From Bacteroidales bacterium (GTDB lineage Bacteria > Bacteroidota > Bacteroidia > Bacteroidales > VadinHA17), in contig JAGPFZ010000003.1 in the NCBI GenBank assembly GCA_018056245.1, forward strand, positions 1 through 64,000: a DNA stretch of 64,000 nt, read 5' to 3'. The notes beneath the pieces were generated by a model, which saw only the letters and a program-made list of their open reading frames with translations, had not been told where the DNA came from and did no database searches. Shown one piece after another: positions 58,120-64,000 of this stretch (position 1 is the first letter of the stretch; each line of letters starts with the position of its first letter). The position numbers and the translations under genes were made by a program.

Positions 58120-59166
58120 ATGAAAACATTTAATTATTGTTTTGTAGCAGCTATTCTGCTTTTATTTATCGTCTCATGCAATACAGGTACAAATACTGTT
58201 GCGACGGAAAAAGTGACTGTCTCTGAATTCTTCGGTCAGTGGTCGTTTGATATAAGTGGGGGAGGTGTAGGCTGGCTTGAAGTACGTCAGGAAGAAGGGT
58301 ACATTGATGCCGATCTCTTATGGGTGGCAGGAAGCGTTACTCCTGTTGCCAATGCTTTTCTTGCGAGAGATCAATACCTCGTCGTTACACGCACTAATAA
58401 TGTTGTACGAACACGAGATAGTGAGGGCAAACCTCTCAGGCAACACATAATAACAAGCTGGCTTGAAGTGAGCAAAGACGGTGACGACAGAATTAAGGGT
58501 TTTCTTTTGAATCCGAGGCGCAACGGACTTGGTGTCGACTCGACATCCTTTGCCGGAAAGAAACTTCCCCCTGTTCCACCTGCACCTGACCTTTCAAAAG
58601 TAAAATACGGAGAACCGATTGTGTTGTTCAACGGCAAAGATCTTACAGGATGGAGGCTTATTGATGAAAAACAGGTAAACGGATTTAAAGTTGTTGACGG
58701 CATACTTGTAAACGATCCGGTTCAGAAAGAAGGTCAGCCGCGTATAAGTTATGGAAATATTCGAACCGAAAAAGAGTTCGAGGATTTTAATCTGAAACTT
58801 GAAGTAAATGTCCCTGAAGGTAGTAATAGTGGAGTTTATCTCAGAGGAATGTATGAAATACAAATCGTGGATTCTTATGGGAAGCCGCTCGATCCCCATA
58901 ATATGGGAGCTCTGTATAGCCGTATAACTCCGACAGTAAGTGCCGAGAAACCTGCCGGCCAATGGCAAACTCTTGATATTACATTGTGCGATAGACATTT
59001 AACTGTGATTCTTAACGGCGTGAAAATAATTGATAATCAACCCGTGTATGGCCCGACTGGTGGAGCAATTATTTCAGATGTTCTTGCTCCAGGTCCTATT
59101 TATCTTCAGGGTGACCACGGGAAAGTTGCTTTTCGCAATATTGTGCTTACACCAATAAATAAATAA
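58120..59166 (+). CDS. DUF1080 (3-keto-disaccharide hydrolase family) lipoprotein
   Basis: The 348-residue protein has lipobox IVSC (Cys20) and a first domain (about 35-140) with EFFGQWSFDISGGGVGWLEV of unknown role. A DUF1080 concanavalin-A-like fold follows (about 165-345) with PIVLFNGKDLTGW, EFEDFNLKLEVNVPEGSNSGVYLRG and the final KVAFRNIVLTPI. DUF1080 domains bind or hydrolyse sugars, including 3-keto sugars. It is a surface or periplasmic lipoprotein in the CAZyme region; a second family member begins at 63660. Confidence 0.85.
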   Translation: MKTFNYCFVAAILLLFIVSCNTGTNTVATEKVTVSEFFGQWSFDISGGGVGWLEVRQEEGYIDADLLWVAGSVTPVANAFLARDQYLVVTRTNNVVRTRDSEGKPLRQHIITSWLEVSKDGDDRIKGFLLNPRRNGLGVDSTSFAGKKLPPVPPAPDLSKVKYGEPIVLFNGKDLTGWRLIDEKQVNGFKVVDGILVNDPVQKEGQPRISYGNIRTEKEFEDFNLKLEVNVPEGSNSGVYLRGMYEIQIVDSYGKPLDPHNMGALYSRITPTVSAEKPAGQWQTLDITLCDRHLTVILNGVKIIDNQPVYGPTGGAIISDVLAPGPIYLQGDHGKVAFRNIVLTPINK

Positions 59167-59223
59167 ATAAGATGTGAGCAAACCGGATTTATACCTGTTA
59201 ATTGTTTTTTATAAATTTTTTCA

Positions 59224-59276
59224 ATATGCAGGGGTATCCCAGTTTCAAATAAACTCATTACCCCTGTATATTTTTT
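59224..59276 (+). terminator. Composite hairpin terminator after the DUF1080 gene
   Basis: ATATGCAGGGGTA (59224-59236) pairs with TACCCCTGTATAT (59259-59271) with one mismatch. Inside, AGTTT / AAACT forms a second 5-bp stem around CAAAT. Six T (59271-59276) follow. Confidence 0.8.
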
Positions 59277-59653
59277 GTCGCAGGAAATTCCTGATAATGC
59301 ACATTTATTTATAAACGGTCGTATTTGGATAGATCAGCATAAATAGGTTGTCGAAGTCCAGTTTTTCCTTTCATCAAAATTTTTGCAAGGAAGTATTATT
59401 TTAAATGGAAGAAAATATTCAGAATTGAGCCCTGTCGCCTATATTTATAATATATGTGAATCAAATGATTTAAAACCTATCAATAATATTATATTATAGA
59501 TTATCAACATATTAAATATTCCAAATAGAATCTGTTTATTTGGTTATGAGTAATAGTATTTATATTTGTTTTTATTCCTGCAGGCTTAATAAAGTGATAT
59601 GAGAGGAAATATTTTAAAATAATTTTTACTCCGCTTGGAGGGAATTTTTCCTC
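59277..59653. other. 377-base gap between convergent genes; nothing coding seen
   Basis: After the DUF1080 terminator there is no convincing gene. A weak GGAGG/CCTCC stem at about 59638-59654 lies at the end of the GH92 gene and may help it terminate. Confidence 0.4.
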
Positions 59654-61846
59654 CTATTTCAAAGGAATATTCGGAACCAGATAAAATGTAAATCTGTTGC
59701 CTTTTGTAATATCTTCATGAGTGATGAACCATTCGCCGTACCTGGCGCCGTTTCGTGAAATAGCCTCGATATAATTTGTTCCGGCTTTTCTATTGAGTGA
59801 GTTTATCACAAAGGTATTTTTGCCGGGAACGACTATCCTGATTTCATCGAAAGCCGGAGTAGTGATAACATATTGGTTCGATGCCGGGCATACAGGATAG
59901 AAGCCCATCATGGCAAAGACCAGCCATGCTGACATCTGTCCGGCATCTTCATTGCCGCTGAGTCCTCCCGGCCCTGTCCCGTATTCTTCAGTAAGTATCT
60001 TCTGAACCCATTTCTGTGTCATGTCAGGCCGCCCTGCCATTGCAAACATAAAAGGTGACTGATGGTCTGGCTCATTCCCATGCCAGTAATGTCCTTCTTC
60101 AAAAAATTTATCGAGCTTTGCGATAAAAGCATTGCTTCCACCCATCATTTTTATAAGCTCCGGAACATCATGCGGAACATACCATATATATTGGAAGGGC
60201 GTGCCTTCACAAATATATTTTGCCTTACTATAAGGATCGAACGGCTCTATCCAGCTGCCGTCGGCATAACGCCCTCTTACAAAACCGGTTTGAGTATCGA
60301 AAACATTTTTCCAGTTTTTTGAACGCTTCATCAGTATCGCAGAGTCATCCGATTGCCCGAGTTTAGCTGCAAACTGTGCAACGGCATAATCGTCAAAAGC
60401 ATATTCAAGAGTCCGGGATACTTGTTCGTTTTTATGAAATGCATCCCATACACTGTCCTCCAGCGGGATATATCCATATTTAATATAACTGTCGAGGGCT
60501 CGTCTTCCTTTGCCGTCTTTATATTCCTCAGGTGGCGGGGTTTCGAAAGCATTCTTTCGCATATAAAAATATGCTGTTTCGGCATCGAATTCATCAATAC
60601 CTTTAAGGTATGCATCTGCTATTGTGACACTTAAATGATCGCCAATCATAGCCGAAGTATAGTTAGCCCATGCAGGGAAAATCGGCATCCATCCTCCCTG
60701 TTGTGCTTTTAATACGAGAGAATGCACCATATCGGCTGTTCTTTCAGATTCAATGATTGTGATAAGAGGATGCAGCGCCCGATATGTGTCCCACATCGAA
60801 AAATCGTCGTAATAGTCAAAACCTCCGGTATTGAGTATTGTTCCGTCACCGCCAAATTTAACATAACTTCCATCGGCATCGCTTGCAACTCTGGGAAGCT
60901 GATAACAGTGATAGAGAGCCGTATAGAATTTGATCTTATCATCCTCCGGCCCGCCGCGTACGATTATCTTACTGAGAGTCTGATTCCATATATTCTCGCT
61001 CTCTTTTCGCAAAGCTTCGAAATCCCAGCCAGGTATTTCTTTTTCGAGATTTTTTCTTGCTTCTTCCTCGCTTGTGAATGATGTGCCTATTTTCACAAGA
61101 ATTATTTTCTCACTTCCGAAACTTACTGTAAGCTGTTGATTATTATTAAGGTAGATTACAGTTTTAAAAGGTTTGTCGGTTTTAATCACGAACCATCCAC
61201 TGAAGCCTGCCGGTTTGCCCCATCCCTGATATATACGGTGAACCGGATTATAGCCGACAATTTCATTCTTTTCTTTATCAATCCATATTTGGCCTTCGTT
61301 TTCATCACTGTTCATTCTGATCAGCATGAATCCTTCAGGTTTTCCAGGGAATGTAATCCGCATCATTCCTGACCTTACCGACCCTGTCAGTTCTGCCGTT
61401 GTGCTGAAGTCATCGAGTGTGATTCTATAATATGCAGGGGATACAGTTTCGTTTTTATGGGAGAATTTCGATATCGGGTTCTTTGTCAGAGTGTCAGGCC
61501 GTGAGTTAACAAACGGCATGATTGTGGCGCTGCCATAGTCCTGTGTACAGCTTCCGCTCATCCAGTGGCTGCCTCTGAAACCGGTGATGTATTTATCGTT
61601 ATAATAGTAAGGTGCAATACATTTATTTTCCGTAGTGCGTGTTTCAGGCGTCCATTGTGTCATCCCGAAAGGTCGTCCCACTGCCGGAAAAGTCTGACCT
61701 TTGTTTTCAGTTCCTTCTCCGTGACGTCTTGCACTTTCGGTAGAGGCAGGGGCTGTGCCAACCAGAGGATTTACATATTGCAAAGGTGATTGTGCACTAA
61801 TTTGACAGCATAAAATAGTTAGAATTGCTAATAATTTATATTTCAT
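59654..61846 (-). CDS. GH92 family alpha-mannosidase
   Basis: From ATG 61846 the protein has a signal peptide (MKYKLLAILTILCCQISA-Q). It then has the two-domain GH92 layout: an N-terminal beta-sandwich and a C-terminal (alpha/alpha)6 barrel. Landmarks are GQTFPAVGRPFGMTQWTP, GFRGSHWMSG, YDDFSMWDTYRALHPL, GGWMPIFPAWANYTSAMIGDH, and GGLSGNEDAGQMSAW with the catalytic Glu (codon at 59948-59950). GH92 enzymes are calcium-dependent exo-alpha-mannosidases acting on N-glycans or mannan. A longer start at 61879 adds 11 residues before the signal peptide and is unlikely. It lies 63 bases from the esterase gene. Confidence 0.9.
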   Translation of the reverse strand: MKYKLLAILTILCCQISAQSPLQYVNPLVGTAPASTESARRHGEGTENKGQTFPAVGRPFGMTQWTPETRTTENKCIAPYYYNDKYITGFRGSHWMSGSCTQDYGSATIMPFVNSRPDTLTKNPISKFSHKNETVSPAYYRITLDDFSTTAELTGSVRSGMMRITFPGKPEGFMLIRMNSDENEGQIWIDKEKNEIVGYNPVHRIYQGWGKPAGFSGWFVIKTDKPFKTVIYLNNNQQLTVSFGSEKIILVKIGTSFTSEEEARKNLEKEIPGWDFEALRKESENIWNQTLSKIIVRGGPEDDKIKFYTALYHCYQLPRVASDADGSYVKFGGDGTILNTGGFDYYDDFSMWDTYRALHPLITIIESERTADMVHSLVLKAQQGGWMPIFPAWANYTSAMIGDHLSVTIADAYLKGIDEFDAETAYFYMRKNAFETPPPEEYKDGKGRRALDSYIKYGYIPLEDSVWDAFHKNEQVSRTLEYAFDDYAVAQFAAKLGQSDDSAILMKRSKNWKNVFDTQTGFVRGRYADGSWIEPFDPYSKAKYICEGTPFQYIWYVPHDVPELIKMMGGSNAFIAKLDKFFEEGHYWHGNEPDHQSPFMFAMAGRPDMTQKWVQKILTEEYGTGPGGLSGNEDAGQMSAWLVFAMMGFYPVCPASNQYVITTPAFDEIRIVVPGKNTFVINSLNRKAGTNYIEAISRNGARYGEWFITHEDITKGNRFTFYLVPNIPLK

Positions 61847-61909
61847 AAAATTACATAAAGATATGAATATTGTTGTCATTCAATGACCATCAAATGGCCA
61901 TTGTAATAT

Positions 61910-63334
61910 CTATTTTATCTCCCAGTCATCCGTTCTGAAAGAGGATGCCGGAAGCCCTTCTGTGTTGAACAGATCTCCGACTATAAATTCTTTGAAGGCA
62001 TATCTTACTGCCACAGGTTGACCAACGAATGGTGAAAAAAGTGTTATGCCGGCATTTGTAATGAATGCCTTTGCAGGAAAGAATCTTTTATTTGAACCGG
62101 CCACCTCGAAACAGGAAAGTTCTTTGCCGAATGAAGTTAGCCCGTTTAGAGCGTTATCAAAAGTTAAATAAATCTGATTTCCTTCTATCTTCATTTCTTT
62201 AAGAACTGGCCCTTCACAGGCAAATCCTTTTTTACCGTAAGTTTTTACAAGTGCAAGATAAGCAAGTCTGTCGCCAGCGGCTTTTTTGTTTGCCGGATGG
62301 ATGCAGTCCTTTTCACCGGTATCCATCAGACAGGCCATACCTAAATTTGGAATTGCTGTTGAGGCTTTCAATTGTGCCTCGCGTAAAAACGCAGAATTAA
62401 TGCCATCAGGGCCATAATCATAAGGGGCAATCTGAGCATAATAGAGGGGGAATTCTCCAATGCCCCATTCCGAACGCCAGTTTAAAGCAAGTCCAGGCAA
62501 AAGCTTCTGATATTGCAAAGGCTCATTGCGGTTTGCTTCACCCTGATACCAGATTGCTCCACGTATGCCGTAACCTACTATGGGATTAATCATGGCATTG
62601 AACAGAACTGTCGGAGTTTGTGGCGATAGTTTTTCCGATGTTGCGCTTTTATCGGGAAGTTTTACCCAGTCAAAGCTTTTAAAACCATTCTCGCTTATCC
62701 AGGGCTCTATTCTTGTGCCGCCCCAACATGTACATATCAGCCCTACAGGCACATTAAGTACTTTATTAAGCATTAGTCCGAAGAAATATGCAGTGGCGCT
62801 GAATTCAGCGACGTTTTCGGGTTCGCAAAGTTTCCATGAACCTGCAAAATCATCAAGCGGGACAAGACTTGTTACCCGAGGCACTGTAATGAGTCTGATG
62901 GAATTATTCGAGGATGTTGCTATATACTCGTTTGACCCTGTTACAGGCTGATTTCTATAACCTTTCACTGGCATTTCCATATTCGACTGGCCAGAACAAA
63001 CCCAAACTTCACCAATCATAACATTCTTTAAAACGACAGGTTTGCCGTCATTCACAGTCAGAGTATATGGACCACCTGCCGGGGGTGTTTTGATTTTTGT
63101 TTTCCATCGTCCGGCATTGTCTGCTTTCGCTGTGTAATTTTTACCATCCCATGAAGGTTTTATGCTTACTGTTGAATTTGCTGAAGTTTTACCCCATATC
63201 GCAACTTCTGTCTGTTGCTGGAGAACCATGTTATCACCAAAAACAGCAGGCATTTTCACCTGAGCTAACAAGTTGGAGTACGTGAATGCAGCTATAATCA
63301 AAATAGCTATAAATGAGAATGTTGTTTTTTTCAT
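61910..63334 (-). CDS. Sialate O-acetylesterase-type SGNH hydrolase
   Basis: A 474-residue exported esterase (cleavage after LLA-Q). It removes O-acetyl groups from sialic acid or other sugars. The catalytic serine is Ser117 in VCSGQSNMEMP; further SGNH motifs are GGTRIEPW, WYQGEANR and the Asp/His pair DCIHPANKKAAGD (near residue 353). An N-terminal beta domain (about 27-100) matches the family. It is upstream of the GH92 gene in the same direction, so de-acetylation could precede mannosidase action. Substrate unproven. Confidence 0.87.
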   Translation of the reverse strand: MKKTTFSFIAILIIAAFTYSNLLAQVKMPAVFGDNMVLQQQTEVAIWGKTSANSTVSIKPSWDGKNYTAKADNAGRWKTKIKTPPAGGPYTLTVNDGKPVVLKNVMIGEVWVCSGQSNMEMPVKGYRNQPVTGSNEYIATSSNNSIRLITVPRVTSLVPLDDFAGSWKLCEPENVAEFSATAYFFGLMLNKVLNVPVGLICTCWGGTRIEPWISENGFKSFDWVKLPDKSATSEKLSPQTPTVLFNAMINPIVGYGIRGAIWYQGEANRNEPLQYQKLLPGLALNWRSEWGIGEFPLYYAQIAPYDYGPDGINSAFLREAQLKASTAIPNLGMACLMDTGEKDCIHPANKKAAGDRLAYLALVKTYGKKGFACEGPVLKEMKIEGNQIYLTFDNALNGLTSFGKELSCFEVAGSNKRFFPAKAFITNAGITLFSPFVGQPVAVRYAFKEFIVGDLFNTEGLPASSFRTDDWEIK

Positions 63335-63659
63335 ATCTGGGAATTTATGAGTTTTTAAACAATGAGCTTGTAATTTATGCTTTTACAGTTAAATACAGGT
63401 TGTTAAATTATAAAAAAATGTTTATCTTTATAATTATACCACCTTTTTTCATTGTAATTTTTTATATTATACTTTCTAAAGAAATAAAGATGAAATTTTA
63501 AGAGGAAAATAGACTTAATTACAATATTTGTTAATCAAAATTATTTGTCGTATAATATGGAACAATATTTGAAAAAATTTTATCTCAAGGTCAACCTAAC
63601 AAAGTATTTTCTATAAATTTCGATTTTCTTGAAAAGATGTTTTACAAAAAAATAAAAAG
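63335..63659. other. Divergent gap between esterase and DUF1080 genes; only near-match promoter boxes
   Basis: No gene is visible in these 325 bases. TATCTTTA (near 63423) and TAAATTTC (near 63613) are one-mismatch forms of the plus-strand -7 box. Confidence 0.35.
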
Positions 63660-64000
63660 ATGAAAACAAATTTGATTAAACTTTCAGTATTAGTGTTAAT
63701 TGCAACAGTTGTTTCATGCAAGCAAAAAGCGACAATTGATCCTATGTCTCTTTATTCGGAAATTAATCTGAATGCTCCTCCAAATACTCTAACAGAGAAA
63801 GAGGCTTCAAAAGGATGGAAACTTCTTTTCGACGGAAAGACAACGGAAGGATGGAGAGGTTATAATATGAATATTTTTCCCGACTGCTGGACTATTGAGG
63901 ATAATGCTCTGACAATGAATACTACTGGAGGAGCCGAAAGCCAGGACATTATTACTGATAAAAAATATAAAAATTTTGCACTCAGCCTTGAGTATAAACT
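63660..64000 (+). CDS. DUF1080 lipoprotein, N-terminal part (cut by window end)
   Basis: From ATG 63660 the frame stays open to the window edge (113 codons visible). It has lipobox VVSC (Cys20), a short linker and the start of a DUF1080 domain: KGWKLLFDGKTTEGWRGY, then DCWTIEDNALTMNTTGG and an IITDKKYKNFALSLEYKL strand. This is the same opening as in the complete family member at 58120. It lacks the extra N-terminal domain of that gene, giving the compact one-domain type. Length and remaining motifs are unknown. Confidence 0.85.
   Translation, partial: MKTNLIKLSVLVLIATVVSCKQKATIDPMSLYSEINLNAPPNTLTEKEASKGWKLLFDGKTTEGWRGYNMNIFPDCWTIEDNALTMNTTGGAESQDIITDKKYKNFALSLEYK

Overview
The window comes from a Bacteroidota chromosome, most likely from Bacteroidales or a close relative. 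It is AT-rich. Several housekeeping proteins have the form typical of the phylum: a short primary sigma factor without region 1.1, a Bacteroidota-type RNA polymerase omega, a BamD lipoprotein and a PorD/DUF4835 protein. A serine-palmitoyltransferase-like enzyme, the carboxynorspermidine route to polyamines and many TAnnTTTG promoter boxes upstream of genes point the same way. No phage, insertion sequence or CRISPR array was seen. The genus cannot be fixed from the sequence alone.

Bases 1-30600 are mostly core genes: the tail of an RRM RNA-binding protein and a cold-shock protein; a deacetylase-like/GNAT pair; FtsE; a TPR protein and an outer-membrane barrel; gyrB, rlmN, an HtrA protease, rpoD and uvrB; two envelope-lipid enzymes; tRNA-Pro(GGG); a thioredoxin reductase; a sphingolipid-type PLP enzyme; then the tight operon bamD-rpoZ-coaC/coaB-porD-recN and an amino-acid permease. 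CoaBC, normally one protein, is split here by a frameshift in a T-tract.

Bases 30600-33840 hold lysA and lysC on the minus strand. Two tRNA-Leu genes (CAG and GAG) follow, created by a 162-bp tandem duplication whose spacers still differ at only one base over 62.

Bases 33860-43400 form the most coherent specialised region: peptidoglycan sugar salvage. On the minus strand are an exported NagZ-type GH3/beta-lactamase-fold fusion, MurQ etherase and a MurK-like amino-sugar kinase. Divergent from them are a NagB-PIG-L fusion, an AmgK-like kinase fused to a RapZ C-terminal domain, and a MurU-like nucleotidyltransferase. The set can support both catabolism (kinase/MurQ, NagB) and direct reuse (AmgK/MurU). 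The kinase-RapZ fusion suggests a built-in amino-sugar sensor.

Bases 43400-49230 carry a TrkH potassium channel subunit, the carboxynorspermidine synthase/decarboxylase pair, a TPR protein and a signal-peptide-bearing nitroreductase. From 49470 to the end is a carbohydrate region without SusC/SusD in view: a serine hydrolase lipoprotein, GH5 with a twin-arginine leader, GH106-like, GH2, GH92, a sialate-O-acetylesterase-type SGNH enzyme and two DUF1080 lipoproteins, the last cut by the window edge. Together they look like a set for a branched glycan that may contain rhamnose, mannose, beta-linked sugars and acetyl groups.
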